From assembly GCA_035628995.1 (NCBI GenBank), contig DASPIR010000016.1, forward strand, positions 1 through 52,405: a stretch of 52,405 nt of DNA. Direction: 5' to 3'. This document shows positions 42,901 through 52,204 of the stretch, piece by piece (position 1 is the first letter of the stretch; the number at the start of each line of letters is the position of its first letter). Under the pieces are notes generated by a model. It was not told the DNA's origin. It worked only from the letters and a program-made list of their open reading frames with translations, and did not search any database. The DNA is from Clostridia bacterium. GTDB lineage: Bacteria > Bacillota > Clostridia > Lutisporales > Lutisporaceae. A program made the position numbers and the translations under genes.

Positions 42901-43026
42901 ATGTTAATAAATGCGAGATGTGCGCCTGATTTTGGGCGAGAAAGGTCCCTTTGGTTCGGGGGCTTCGGAGAATGCAGGGATGAACATCGTTCGCCAGTGG
43001 CAGGGGCGCCCGTTGTGAGGCAGTAA
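42901..43026 (+). CDS. Possible 41-aa GC-rich ORF of unknown nature
   Basis: After AGGGAG at about 42890-42895 an ATG opens 41 codons (MLINARCAPDFGRE..., ending AGAPVVRQ) to TAA at 43024. The stretch is near 58-60% GC, clearly above its surroundings, which suggests either a recently acquired piece, a structured RNA, or decayed coding sequence. No family is recognised. The preceding 42751-42900 shows no convincing gene. Confidence 0.25.
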   Translation: MLINARCAPDFGRERSLWFGGFGECRDEHRSPVAGAPVVRQ

Positions 43027-43034
43027 ATGAATAC

Positions 43035-43063
43035 TTGGCATAATAGTTGCATAACTTTTATAA
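43035..43063 (+). promoter_or_regulatory. Possible promoter of the thiolase operon
   Basis: TTGGCA (43035-43040) and TTATAA (43058-43063) are separated by 17 bases, about 40 bases ahead of the thiolase start. The boxes are not perfect, so this is tentative. Confidence 0.4.
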
Positions 43064-43100
43064 GGATAAGAATATAATTATCGAGGAGGTTATAATAACA

Positions 43101-44276
43101 ATGAGAGAAGTTGTAATTGTAGGTGCGGCTAGAACCGCAATAGGAAGTTTCAACGGCAGCCTTGCAGGAGTTCCAGCGGTTGACCTTGGGGTGGCTGCAG
43201 TTAAGGAAGCAATTAAAAGAGCAGGCATTACCCCTGATATGGTGGATGAGACAGTATTAGGCTGTATTCTCCAGGCTGGATTGGGACAGGGAGTAGCAAG
43301 ACAGGTAGCTGTAAAAGCAGGTATACCTGTTGAAAAACCAGCATATACAATCAATATGATATGCGGATCAGGCTTGAGGGCTGTACAGATTGCTGCTCAG
43401 CAGATTATATCCGGAGAATGTGATGTTGTAGTTGCAGGTGGTACCGAGAACATGAGCGCAGCTCCATATTTATTGAAAAATGCAAGAACAGGCTATAGAA
43501 TGGGACATGGAGAGATAGTGGACTCAATGATACATGACTCCCTCACTGATATATTCAACAACTATCATATGGGTATGACTGCCGAAAATTTGGCAGAGAA
43601 GTACAGCATTTCAAGAGAAGAACAGGATGAGTTTTCAGCATCCAGCCAGAACAAAGCTGAAGCAGCTATAAAGGCAGGCAAATTCAAGGATGAAATAGTT
43701 CCTGTAGTCATCTCATCAAAGAAGGGCGACGTAATTGTTGACACAGACGAGTTCCCAAGGGCTGGGATAACTGCAGAAGCTCTTTCAAAGCTTAGACCAG
43801 CATTTAAGAAGGATGGTACAGTAACAGCAGGAAACGCATCAGGTATAAATGATGGAGCTGCTGCTTTAGTAATAATGGCAGCTGACAAAGCAAAGGAGCT
43901 TGGACTTAAGCCCCTTGCAAAGATAGCAGGCTATGGTTCGGCAGGTGTAGATCCAAGCATAATGGGTATTGGACCGGTTCCTGCAGTAAAGAAGGCATTG
44001 GAAAGATCGAAGCTCAAACTTGAAGATATTGACCTTATAGAAGCTAATGAAGCTTTTGCTGCACAGGCTCTCGCAGTTGCAAAGGAGCTGGGTTTTGATA
44101 TGAGCAAAGTAAATGTAAATGGCGGAGCTATTGCCTTGGGACATCCTGTTGGGGCAAGCGGTGCAAGAATACTCATCACACTTCTTTATGAAATGAAGAG
44201 AAGGAACTTAAAGCATGGCCTTGCGACCTTGTGCATAGGCGGCGGTATGGGTACAGCTCTAGTAGTAGAAATGTAG
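43101..44276 (+). CDS. thlA: Acetyl-CoA C-acetyltransferase (thiolase)
   Basis: The 391-aa protein contains the thiolase active sites: the nucleophilic Cys in [12 protein letters not shown] (about residue 88), [20 protein letters not shown] with the catalytic His, and the second Cys in CIGGGMGTA. It condenses two acetyl-CoA to acetoacetyl-CoA, the first step of butyrate/butanol or polyhydroxybutyrate pathways. GAGGAGG at 43083-43089 fixes the ATG at 43101 rather than the upstream in-frame start. An SDR reductase follows 33 bases later. Confidence 0.95.
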   Translation: MREVVIVGAARTAIGSFNGSLAGVPAVDLGVAAVKEAIKRAGITPDMVDETVLGCILQAGLGQGVARQVAVKAGIPVEKPAYTINMICGSGLRAVQIAAQQIISGECDVVVAGGTENMSAAPYLLKNARTGYRMGHGEIVDSMIHDSLTDIFNNYHMGMTAENLAEKYSISREEQDEFSASSQNKAEAAIKAGKFKDEIVPVVISSKKGDVIVDTDEFPRAGITAEALSKLRPAFKKDGTVTAGNASGINDGAAALVIMAADKAKELGLKPLAKIAGYGSAGVDPSIMGIGPVPAVKKALERSKLKLEDIDLIEANEAFAAQALAVAKELGFDMSKVNVNGGAIALGHPVGASGARILITLLYEMKRRNLKHGLATLCIGGGMGTALVVEM

Positions 44277-44309
44277 TATACGATAGAAGTTAGAAGGAGG
44301 AATATTTAA

Positions 44310-45050
44310 TTGAGATTAAAGGATAAAGTAGCTATAATTACCGGCTCTACAAAGGGAATAGGTAAAGAGACTGCAATGGTTTTTGCCAGAGAAGGTGCAA
44401 AGGTAGTAGTCGCAGGTACACGTGAGGATGCAATAAAAGAAGTAGTTGCGGAAATAAAGGCAATGGGTGCTGAAGCAATGGGCTTCAAGGTTGATGTCAG
44501 CAAGCGTGCACAGGTAGATGAAATGGTAGCAGGCGTTAAGCAGGCTTGGGGCAGAATTGATATACTTGTGAACAATGCAGGTGTAACAGCTGACGCAATG
44601 CTCAAGAAGATGACAGAAGAGCAGTTTGATAAAGTAATCAATATCAACCTGAAGGGCGTATACAACTGTGCGCAGGCTGTACTTGACATAATGACCGAGC
44701 AGGGAAGCGGAGTAATACTCAATGCCTCTTCTGTAGTAGGATTATACGGCAATGTAGGTCAGACCAACTATGCAGCTGCAAAGTGGGGAGTTATAGGTAT
44801 GACAAAGACCTGGGCCAAGGAGCTTGGAAGAAAAGGCATTAGGGTAAATGCGGTTGCTCCAGGTTTCATAATGACTCCTATGACTGAAGCTGTTCCGGAG
44901 AAGGTACTGGATCTGATGAAGGAGAAGGCTCCTCTGCAGAGACTCGGAAAACCTGAAGATATTGCGAATGCGTTCCTGTTCCTTGCCTCTGATGAAGCAA
45001 GCTTCGTGACTGGAGCTGTTCTCTCAGTAGATGGGGGACTCGTAATCTAA
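44310..45050 (+). CDS. fabG: SDR-family 3-oxoacyl-ACP / acetoacetyl-CoA reductase
   Basis: The 246-aa protein is a classical short-chain dehydrogenase: NAD(P)-binding TGSTKGIGKE, NNAG, catalytic Ser in NASSVVG, YAAAK with the Tyr-Lys pair, and VAPGFIMTPM. It resembles FabG. Because it directly follows thiolase, a PhaB-like role reducing acetoacetyl-CoA to (R)-3-hydroxybutyryl-CoA is equally plausible; no PHA synthase is in the window. The start is TTG, with AAGGAGG 9 nt upstream. Confidence 0.9.
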   Translation: MRLKDKVAIITGSTKGIGKETAMVFAREGAKVVVAGTREDAIKEVVAEIKAMGAEAMGFKVDVSKRAQVDEMVAGVKQAWGRIDILVNNAGVTADAMLKKMTEEQFDKVININLKGVYNCAQAVLDIMTEQGSGVILNASSVVGLYGNVGQTNYAAAKWGVIGMTKTWAKELGRKGIRVNAVAPGFIMTPMTEAVPEKVLDLMKEKAPLQRLGKPEDIANAFLFLASDEASFVTGAVLSVDGGLVI

Positions 45051-45062
45051 TATTTATATATT

Positions 45063-45100
45063 AAAAAATGGATTGCTCAATGAGCAATCCATTTTTTAAT
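45063..45100. terminator. Bidirectional terminator between fabG and the converging SLH gene
   Basis: AAAAAATGGATTGCTC pairs with GAGCAATCCATTTTTT around AAT; A- and T-tracts on both sides allow termination in both directions. This suits the convergent genes, which are only 56 bases apart. Confidence 0.92.
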
Positions 45101-45106
45101 TAGCTG

Positions 45107-47311
45107 TTATTTCTTTAGTGGCACTATTGCCGGATTCTCAGATACCTGAGAATCTAAAGGTGTCTTTTCTACTGTGAGGTATTTTATAAGCATTCCTGCT
45201 GTATCTGCCTTTGTAAGTTCAAGGTTCGGCTTAAAGTTGCCATCGGCTGTATCAACAAGACCGAGCGTATCTGCTATTGAGACATAACCTATGTTTTTGG
45301 TGGGTATGGTATTGGCATCCTTAAGGTTGCTAACGAACATATTACCCAAGTCTGCAAGGAATCCTACACCCAGTGCTTTTACCATCATTTTTGAAGCGTC
45401 CATTCTTGTGACACAAGCTTCGGGGTTTTTATCCTTTTTCGTCAGTATATTCTGCGCTATTGCATTTTCATAGTACCTGTCGTATTCACTGCTGTCAGCT
45501 GTTGCATAAGGGATAGGATAGTATTCCGGCTGTGTAGCTTTCATCAGAAGCTTTACAAAATCCTTTTGAAGTATTTTTGTGTCCGGATCGAATTTGCTTT
45601 CTGTGGAATCTAGGACACCCAGCTCTACAAGCAGCTTGATATCCTTTTCAAACTTATGACCTGCAATATCTGTGAATGCAGCTTTATTAGCTTCAATTAT
45701 AGGTTTTCCGCTATAGTCTATGAACTGCCCGCTCTTTGCATCAATCATACCGTTGAAGTTATCCAGCATGTAAGCGAGCTTTATCATCATGCTTTCATTA
45801 TATCTGTTATAATCATATATCCTTATATACTTAAGCATTAGGTCATGCTTTGCATAAAGTGTCTTGTAAGCGTCTTCAAGGCTTATTACACCTTTTGCAT
45901 CCGGGAACTCCAGGTTGTTCCACATCATGTTAAATCCTATTACCTTGCCTGTATATGCGCTTACAGTGACGTTTAGGTTATTGAAGGGAGCGGATACTCC
46001 GTTTTCCTTCCTGATAAAGTTCATATTGTAGCTTGCTGTGTTTTGAAGCTTCATGTAGGCGTCCATGTACTGTTCTCTGTATTCTGAATTCTTGAATTTA
46101 ACAGGCTGTATCTCCTGAAGGAATTTTTTAGCTATCTCGTTGCATTGTTCCTTCGTGTACTTAGGAGTGCTGTTAGGCTTAGCTCCATTCTCGCTGCTGC
46201 TGATGTTGAAGTTCTTTACTTCACCTGTAACAGCATCTACCGCGCCATATATATAGTAATATGCGTTATTTGTCTTGTCTGTGTAGCTCCAACTGAAGTT
46301 CCAAACAGCACTTTCAATGCTTTGGCCGCCATAGAGGCTTGAATTGTCCATATTGAATTTGCTGTCTACAGATACGTACTTTTTAAGAGCTTCTATGGCT
46401 TTTTCCTTGCTGATATATTTGCTGGAATCATCAATTACCTTCTGCTCCTGTGGCGTTGGCACAGAGGCGAACCTGCCCCCATCGCCACCGAGAGCGTATT
46501 TTTCCTGCATTGCATACATTGATCCGTAGTATGGCTGGGTGATTATTTCGCCGGTAATAGCATCAATAGGATTGCTGCTATTCTTCTGAGAGTATACAAG
46601 TATCAGCTTGGGGTTCCCTGGAGGATTCGGATATATCATCTGATATGCTAATTCCAAACCGAGCTTCTCGGCGTTAATTTTCTTAGCTGCTCCTACATTG
46701 ATTGCCTTCTTCGAATCGGGAATAGGAATCACTGTATCCCATTCCAAGCTGAAATGTCTTACCTTAAGTGTGTTCTTATCTATCTGGACTTGCATACCAT
46801 TGTCCTGAAAGTCGATTCCGTCTACCTTTCTCATGAAAAAGAAGCTGTAAATATCATTGTTGTAGACAGGGCGGAAAAGGTTATTCTGGTATTCATCCAT
46901 AAGCTCTGTATTATTGAATTTGTCAGGATGCAGCTTTTTAACAAGCTCCGTTGCTACCTTTTGAGCTTCTTCTCTTGTGTATTTCGGTATTTTCTTTGTT
47001 GGTACGGCGTAATTTTCCCATTTACTCATATTAATTATTTCACCAGTTGCTGCGTCCACAGTAACGTTGATGCTTGAACCGCTTCCAAGGGTGGAGTTCC
47101 AGTTCAGGAACCAAAGCTTCCTGCCAAACTTTGTTTCTGAATAGCTGCTATTGAAGTCTAAGCTTGTAGTATCAATGTTGAAGGTTGTCTTGGCAATATC
47201 TATTGCCTTTTTGAGTTCCAGCTTGCTGTCCTCTGCAGCAGATACGGGACCTGCAAGAAGGACGCCGAAGATCAATGCAGTCAGTGTTATGATTGATATT
47301 ATCCTTTTCAT
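45107..47311 (-). CDS. Secreted YcdB/YcdC-domain protein with S-layer homology domains
   Basis: The 734-aa product (ATG 47311, AAAGGGAG upstream) has a signal peptide (MKRIISIITLTALIFG, cleaved near SAAED), then two long tandem regions with PepSY-like VDAATGEIINMSKWENY and VDAVTGEVKNFNIS motifs and KYTREEAQKVATELVKKL (compare KYTKEQCNEIAKKFLQEI), the YcdB/YcdC repeated domain. The C-terminal part (about 560-720) contains S-layer-homology-like repeats (FTDIAGHKFEKDIKLLVELG; SIADTLGLVDTADGNFKPN) that bind pyruvylated cell-wall polymer. It is a cell-surface protein of unknown function. The internal duplication is clear. Confidence 0.85.
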   Translation of the reverse strand: MKRIISIITLTALIFGVLLAGPVSAAEDSKLELKKAIDIAKTTFNIDTTSLDFNSSYSETKFGRKLWFLNWNSTLGSGSSINVTVDAATGEIINMSKWENYAVPTKKIPKYTREEAQKVATELVKKLHPDKFNNTELMDEYQNNLFRPVYNNDIYSFFFMRKVDGIDFQDNGMQVQIDKNTLKVRHFSLEWDTVIPIPDSKKAINVGAAKKINAEKLGLELAYQMIYPNPPGNPKLILVYSQKNSSNPIDAITGEIITQPYYGSMYAMQEKYALGGDGGRFASVPTPQEQKVIDDSSKYISKEKAIEALKKYVSVDSKFNMDNSSLYGGQSIESAVWNFSWSYTDKTNNAYYYIYGAVDAVTGEVKNFNISSSENGAKPNSTPKYTKEQCNEIAKKFLQEIQPVKFKNSEYREQYMDAYMKLQNTASYNMNFIRKENGVSAPFNNLNVTVSAYTGKVIGFNMMWNNLEFPDAKGVISLEDAYKTLYAKHDLMLKYIRIYDYNRYNESMMIKLAYMLDNFNGMIDAKSGQFIDYSGKPIIEANKAAFTDIAGHKFEKDIKLLVELGVLDSTESKFDPDTKILQKDFVKLLMKATQPEYYPIPYATADSSEYDRYYENAIAQNILTKKDKNPEACVTRMDASKMMVKALGVGFLADLGNMFVSNLKDANTIPTKNIGYVSIADTLGLVDTADGNFKPNLELTKADTAGMLIKYLTVEKTPLDSQVSENPAIVPLKK

Positions 47312-47427
47312 TCTAATCTCCCTTTCCTTTGCTTTTAATTGATTATGTACCAAATTTCTAATATAATCCTTTGACTGCCATGAATTAATAAAAGTTCCAA
47401 AAAAATGTGGTTTTTACAAAATCATTT

Positions 47428-48189
47428 TTATATTGAAGCTTCCTCTGTCTTTACTGAGCTTGCGATAAGCTTGTTAATGACCTTAAGCTCATCCGGTGTT
47501 AAGTATCTCCACTGGCCTACCGGCAGCGAACCAAGCGTTACGTTCATGATCCTTACCCGCTTGAGTTTCACCACTTCATAGCCGAATACCTCGCACATCC
47601 GTCTTATTTGTCTGTTCATTCCTTCCGTAAGAATTATTCTAAACATATACTTGGACATCTGTACAGCTTTACACTTTTTGGTGACAGTTCCTAATATTCG
47701 TACACCATTTGCCATGGACTCGACAAAGCCCTCGGTTATAGGTTTGTTTACAGTCACTATATATTCCTTTTCATGGTTGTTTCCTGCCCGGAGAATCTTA
47801 TTTACAATATCTCCATCGCTGGTGAGGAATATTAGACCTTCAGACTCCTTGTCCAGCCTTCCTACAGGAAATATTCTCTTTGGAAAGTTGATGAGATCTA
47901 TTATATTGTTTTTTTCCTTTTGGTCCGTGGTGCTTACTATGCCTGGTGGTTTGTTAAAAGCCAGGTACACCGGTCGTTCTTTGGGTTTCAAGGACTTGCC
48001 GCCCAGCTTTACATTATCCCCGGGATAAACCTTGCTGCCCATCTCTGCTTTTTCATTGTTTATGGTGACACGTCCCTGTCTGATGAGCTCATCGGCTTCT
48101 CTTCGGGAGCATAACCCCTTCTCGCTTATGTATTTATTAATTCGGATGCTCTCACTTGTATCCGAATTCATTTGTATTTTACTTTTCAT
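47428..48189 (-). CDS. rluF: 23S rRNA pseudouridine synthase, RluF-like
   Basis: The 253-aa protein has an S4 RNA-binding domain ([20 protein letters not shown]) and a catalytic domain with [14 protein letters not shown], in which the Asp is the nucleophile, plus [21 protein letters not shown] and [16 protein letters not shown]. The wording of these motifs matches RluF (23S U2604) more than RluB or RluE, though the exact target is not certain. On the reverse strand, upstream of the SLH gene, it is probably a separate transcript. Confidence 0.9.
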   Translation of the reverse strand: MKSKIQMNSDTSESIRINKYISEKGLCSRREADELIRQGRVTINNEKAEMGSKVYPGDNVKLGGKSLKPKERPVYLAFNKPPGIVSTTDQKEKNNIIDLINFPKRIFPVGRLDKESEGLIFLTSDGDIVNKILRAGNNHEKEYIVTVNKPITEGFVESMANGVRILGTVTKKCKAVQMSKYMFRIILTEGMNRQIRRMCEVFGYEVVKLKRVRIMNVTLGSLPVGQWRYLTPDELKVINKLIASSVKTEEASI

Positions 48190-48212
48190 GAAGTACTTCC
48201 TTTCAACTTTTT

Positions 48213-48240
48213 GGCTCGTGGCACGCGGCTCGAGGCTACT
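48213..48240. repeat. Phased 7-bp degenerate repeat, locus D (opposite strand)
   Basis: Four heptamers read ggctcgt, ggcacgc, ggctcga, ggctact. The reverse complement contains CACGAGCC, also found at locus A (5031-5038). It lies in the 200-base gap upstream of rluF and the divergent unknown gene at 48394; the rest of that gap is AT-rich. Confidence 0.55.
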
Positions 48241-48393
48241 TAGTATATATTTTACTTATATTTAGCAAAATAATCAATTTATGTGGTTAAGAAATTGAAT
48301 ATATGAAAAGAAAATGTAAATAATTAGATATATAGGAAAAGCATATCATAGATGCATTTAATTACCTAAATAGAATCTTTTGGAGGTGTGCAT

Positions 48394-49038
48394 ATGAGTA
48401 AAAGCGAGAATACTAGAAGCAAGCTGAAAATCGCCGATGACTGTAAAACCCCTTCAGAGATTTATAGTATTATACTGCGTGGCGTTATTTGCACATTGAG
48501 AACGATTTTTTTGAACTATTATGTTTCAGAAAATATTGAGGCATTAATGAAGTACGTTAATGAGAAAAGGATAATCAGCGCCGAGGAGTACAAAAGGCTT
48601 TTATATGAAGCTAAGGATTTTTATCCGGTAATTATTTGCGCTTTATTTATAAACCCTCTGAAAAGGCACACAAAAAATCTAAAAAACATCAAAATTGACA
48701 GTGAATCTAAACAAGAGCTTTTCAATGAGATTAATGAGGAGCTGAACAAGTTTTTTAATGATTGGCTCTGCGACGTGGAGGTGGATCCGCTGCTTTTTTA
48801 CAGATTGTCTGTGTCCTATGGCAAGCCTTTCAGCCTCGAGCTCTCAGTTAAAAAACATCTTGCATGTGTGCTTACTCCCATTGAGGAACAAGTACTGAAG
48901 CTCCAGATGATAGAGATTATTTCATTGTATGCGATAGAGCAGGTTGCAATACATTTGGGACTCACAGGCCTTGACTATATTGACTATATCAAGACAACAG
49001 CGGTAAAAAGCAGGGAGACAGCGCAGGAGGTAATATGA
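48394..49038 (+). CDS. Protein of unknown function (214 aa)
   Basis: The product is a soluble, helix-rich, Lys/Glu/Leu-rich protein with no signal peptide or membrane segment that I can see. Phrases such as LRGVICTLRTIFLNYYVSEN and FYPVIICALFINPLKRH do not match a family I know. TGGAGGTG lies 6 nt before the ATG at 48394. It is divergent from rluF and followed directly by a 16-bp palindrome. Confidence 0.65.
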   Translation: MSKSENTRSKLKIADDCKTPSEIYSIILRGVICTLRTIFLNYYVSENIEALMKYVNEKRIISAEEYKRLLYEAKDFYPVIICALFINPLKRHTKNLKNIKIDSESKQELFNEINEELNKFFNDWLCDVEVDPLLFYRLSVSYGKPFSLELSVKKHLACVLTPIEEQVLKLQMIEIISLYAIEQVAIHLGLTGLDYIDYIKTTAVKSRETAQEVI

Positions 49039-49041
49039 CGT

Positions 49042-49057
49042 ATTGTATCGATACAAT
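49042..49057. promoter_or_regulatory. Perfect 16-bp palindrome ATTGTATCGATACAAT
   Basis: A symmetric sequence lying 3 bases after the stop of the unknown gene and about 140 bases upstream of the ECF transporter gene. Perfect symmetry of this length suits a dimeric repressor site; as an RNA it would have little loop, so it is not a good terminator. A TTGTTC/TATAAT pair (16-base spacer, 49103-49130) follows as a possible promoter. Confidence 0.3.
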
Positions 49058-49182
49058 TGAACAGAAAGTGATGAAATTGTGTGCAAAAAAGTGGATTTGA
49101 TATTGTTCCAGATTGATGCTCCTGTATAATTAACTTAAAGACACATAACTGAAATGCATATTCTATGGGGGAGCGTGGGCAA

Positions 49183-49722
49183 ATGGAAACAAGAAATTCA
49201 AATTACAGCAGTACTAGTTCAAATATCAGAGCTATTGTACAAATGGGACTTTTATCTGCACTGACCTTCGTGGCAGCCTGGGCTATCCATATACCTTATG
49301 GAAATGGTGGAGTTATTCATTTGGGAGACAGCATGATATTCCTTACCGCAGTGGTTTTCGGAGGAAAATTTGCGGCTATATCCGGAGCAATAGGCATGAC
49401 TATGTTTGATATACTCTCCGGTTTCTCTGTATGGGCACCATATACTCTTGTGATTAAAGCAATGATGGGCTTGATTGCAGGAAGTCTGGCCTACATGGGA
49501 GGAGCAAAGGGCGAAAGTGTGGTAAAGAATGCAATAGGAATGCTTTTAGCAGGCATCTGGATGATATTCGGATACTACGTTGCAGAAGCCGTAATCACTT
49601 GGAATATTAAACAGCCTATATTCAGCATATTGGGCAATGTTATACAGGTCACAGCTGGTGCCGCTATAGCCTTTGTAATCATAGCAGCGATAAAAAAGAC
49701 CAGCTACTTCAAAAACAGATAG
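49183..49722 (+). CDS. ECF transporter S component (substrate-binding membrane subunit)
   Basis: The 179-aa protein has about five or six membrane segments (LLSALTFVAAWAIHIPY, FLTAVVFGGKFAAISGAIG, LVIKAMMGLIAGSLAYMGG, and others), with the GGVIHLGDSMIFL motif typical of the HmpT/ThiW-like ECF S proteins (family PF07155). Such proteins bind a vitamin or precursor and use a shared energising module, which is not encoded here. The substrate cannot be told from sequence. GGGGGAG upstream points to the ATG at 49183 rather than the in-frame ATG at 49165. Confidence 0.85.
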   Translation: METRNSNYSSTSSNIRAIVQMGLLSALTFVAAWAIHIPYGNGGVIHLGDSMIFLTAVVFGGKFAAISGAIGMTMFDILSGFSVWAPYTLVIKAMMGLIAGSLAYMGGAKGESVVKNAIGMLLAGIWMIFGYYVAEAVITWNIKQPIFSILGNVIQVTAGAAIAFVIIAAIKKTSYFKNR

Positions 49723-49733
49723 AAGACACTTAT

Positions 49734-49770
49734 AAAACCATGTATTTTTAAAGCGAATACATGGTTTTTT
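49734..49770 (+). terminator. Terminator after the ECF S component
   Basis: AAAACCATGTATT (49734-49746) pairs with AATACATGGTTTT (49756-49768), followed by more T residues. Confidence 0.9.
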
Positions 49771-49855
49771 CTATTTTATACATTTTTTTTGAAATGTCCC
49801 TGTAACCAACCAAGTTTACATAATTGGTATAATGGTTATGGGGGAGTGTGAGGTA

Positions 49856-51910
49856 ATGAAGAAAAAGGTCACAAGGTATTTTTTGCTGTTTTTGGCATTA
49901 GTATTCGCGTTGAACATATGCATGCCTGTATTCGCAGCAGAAGGTACATATGAAGAGGATGCACCTTTAGCGGACAAGCAGATAGCGAAAAAGGAGCTAT
50001 TGCTCATTGAAGACAACACATACAATTTCAAGGATATAGCTAATTATTGGGCTAAAGATGAACTCTTGGAATTGAGCTATATGGATATAATAAAAGGCTA
50101 TGATAATGGTACGATGCAGCCTGATAGGACTGTGTCCAGAGAAGAGTTCGTGGCTATGCTTGTGAGGGCATTGGGAATTGCTGCGGATGATGAATTCACT
50201 CAAAGCTATAATGATGTTACAAGCAGCAACTGGAGTCAGAAGTATATTTCTGCAGCCAAAGAAAATGGGCTGCTGACTATATTTAGTGGTTATTATTTTT
50301 ATCCCTATAAGGAGATAACCAGGGAGGAAATGGCGGTTATTACTGCCAAAGCGGTTCAGAACGCTGATGTCACTGGGGAGAAGCTCAGCTTCAAGGATAT
50401 AGCCCAGTACTATAAATATAAGGACAGCATTGATAAAGTTACATCATTGGGAATAATTACAGGGCTGCCGGATGGAAGCTTCGCACCTAAGGGCAAGGCA
50501 ACCAGAGCACAGGCTGCAGCTGTAATAGGAAGAGTGCTGAGAACCAGAGAGGCTTTAAAGGAAACAGCAGATACTGCATTGACTGCATTTGCCTCCAATT
50601 ATGAAAATAGTGTAATGAACTCCCTAAGTGAAGGCGACTTGAGCTTTAATGAGCCACTCTCCCTTTCAATAGGAAAAGAAGGCAAAATAAATGTTATAAG
50701 GTCTGAACAGCTAAATATTCAATACCCCAGTGGGCTTGTCAACAGGAAGCATATAGAGAATGAAAGCTTTGTAGTCCTAAGCAAATCCAGATACCTTGCT
50801 GCCATCGATATATCCTATGATATGGTGCTGGATACTGGCAATTATGCTTATGGCAGATATAAGATAAAGAAAACATTATATATGAAGAATATAGGCGACA
50901 GCTGGGTAGTGTATAACAGCGTACCAGAATTCAGTGATGATGAATTGGGAAAGAAAGTGAACCTTTCATGGCACTATATCTGGAATAATACCCCCGACAT
51001 GTCGCAGGTCAAGAAGGTAGACGGATTGAATGTGGTATCCCCTACCTGGTTTACACTTGCAAACGAGAAGGGTGATTTGGATGACAGGGGAAGCCTCAGC
51101 TACAGCAGCTGGGCTCATAAGAACGGTTATAAGGTCTGGGCTTTAGTGGACAATAAATTTGATCCTGCAATGACGAATAAGCTGCTTAGTAATGCAGGTG
51201 CAAGGGCAAAGCTTATAAGCTCCATTATAAGTAATGCGAAGAAATATAAGCTGGATGGCATAAATATTGATTTTGAGAACATGTATACGAAAGATAAGAA
51301 TGCTTTCACTCTGTTTATGAAAGAGCTTTATAAACAGACAAAAGCAAATGCCTTGAAACTTTCAGTTGATGTATCAATAATTGCAGTAAACTCCAACTGG
51401 TCCGAGAGTTTTGACAGGGCTGCGCTTTCCAAAACTGTGGATTATGTGGCTCTAATGGCTTATGACCAGCACTGGGGCGGCAGTCCGGTAAGTGGATCTG
51501 TTGCACAGCTGACCTGGGTTGAACAGAGCGTGCAAAGAGTATTGAAGGAAGTTCCAAAAGAAAAATTGCTTCTCGGAGTTCCCTTCTATACAAGACTGTG
51601 GAAAGAGGAGTATGTTAATGGCAGCAGCAATCCGGTTGTCACATCCCAAGCTATTTCTATGAGTAAGGCAGAAAGCATAATCGCAGAAAACAAAGCTTCA
51701 AAGACATGGGATGCTGCAAGTGGACAGTACTATGCCACATATAATGTGGGCAAGACAACTTATAAGATATGGCTGGAGGACGAAAGATCCATAAAGCTTA
51801 AGGCTGAGCTGGTGAACAAGTACAGGCTGGGGGGCATAGCATCCTGGAAGTATGGCTTGGAAAAGCAGACAATCTGGGAAGTAATCGCAAAGACAATCAA
51901 AAATAGCTAG
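49856..51910 (+). CDS. Cell-surface glycoside hydrolase family 18 protein with three SLH domains
   Basis: The 684-aa product (ATG 49856; GGGGGAG 9 nt upstream) has a signal peptide ending near PVFAAEG, three S-layer-homology domains (about 50-100, 110-160, 172-222; for example FKDIANYWAKDELLEL and GIITGLPDGSFAPKGKATRAQ), a middle region, and a C-terminal GH18 barrel (about 370-680). The catalytic motif LDGINIDFEN places the acid Glu, and YVALMAYDQHWGG and GVPFYTRLW are typical of the YaaH/spore-cortex-type GH18 subgroup. It probably binds the wall by its SLH domains and cleaves peptidoglycan or a related glycan. Confidence 0.93.
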   Translation: MKKKVTRYFLLFLALVFALNICMPVFAAEGTYEEDAPLADKQIAKKELLLIEDNTYNFKDIANYWAKDELLELSYMDIIKGYDNGTMQPDRTVSREEFVAMLVRALGIAADDEFTQSYNDVTSSNWSQKYISAAKENGLLTIFSGYYFYPYKEITREEMAVITAKAVQNADVTGEKLSFKDIAQYYKYKDSIDKVTSLGIITGLPDGSFAPKGKATRAQAAAVIGRVLRTREALKETADTALTAFASNYENSVMNSLSEGDLSFNEPLSLSIGKEGKINVIRSEQLNIQYPSGLVNRKHIENESFVVLSKSRYLAAIDISYDMVLDTGNYAYGRYKIKKTLYMKNIGDSWVVYNSVPEFSDDELGKKVNLSWHYIWNNTPDMSQVKKVDGLNVVSPTWFTLANEKGDLDDRGSLSYSSWAHKNGYKVWALVDNKFDPAMTNKLLSNAGARAKLISSIISNAKKYKLDGINIDFENMYTKDKNAFTLFMKELYKQTKANALKLSVDVSIIAVNSNWSESFDRAALSKTVDYVALMAYDQHWGGSPVSGSVAQLTWVEQSVQRVLKEVPKEKLLLGVPFYTRLWKEEYVNGSSNPVVTSQAISMSKAESIIAENKASKTWDAASGQYYATYNVGKTTYKIWLEDERSIKLKAELVNKYRLGGIASWKYGLEKQTIWEVIAKTIKNS

Positions 51911-51920
51911 GTAATAAGAA

Positions 51921-52163
51921 CAACCGTGTCAATAGCCACATAAGAGCATTAGCTTTGTATATCGACTCACACAGTATAAGCTTTGGACAGAATTAGAGCT
52001 TGATACTTGTAAAACCCTAACGCACATAAACCCAACCTCCTGTTGGTATGTGCTAGATTTACATCACGTAAATCTTACGGGTTTTCCTACGTATCAAGCT
52101 CTATTCTGTTACCCAAAGACTTATAAGTGTTCGCTGATATACAAAGCTAATGCTTTCCTATAT
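51921..52163. repeat. Long palindromic element with two inner hairpins
   Basis: The 19-mer AGCATTAGCTTTGTATATC (51945-51963) is exactly complementary to 52136-52154. Within it AGAGCTTGATAC (51995-52006) pairs with GTATCAAGCTCT (52091-52102), and AAAACCC with GGGTTTT. The core then holds two side hairpins: GCACATA...CCAAC/GTTGG...TATGTGC (about 52022-52053) and AGATTTAC/GTAAATCT (about 52056-52076). The left edge (AACCGTGTCAATAGCC) resembles the terminus of the 208-bp repeat that starts 50 bases further on. It has no coding potential. Confidence 0.7.
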
Positions 52164-52204
52164 CGATACATAGCTTTCCTCTACTGAGTAGCTAATTAGT
52201 AGAA

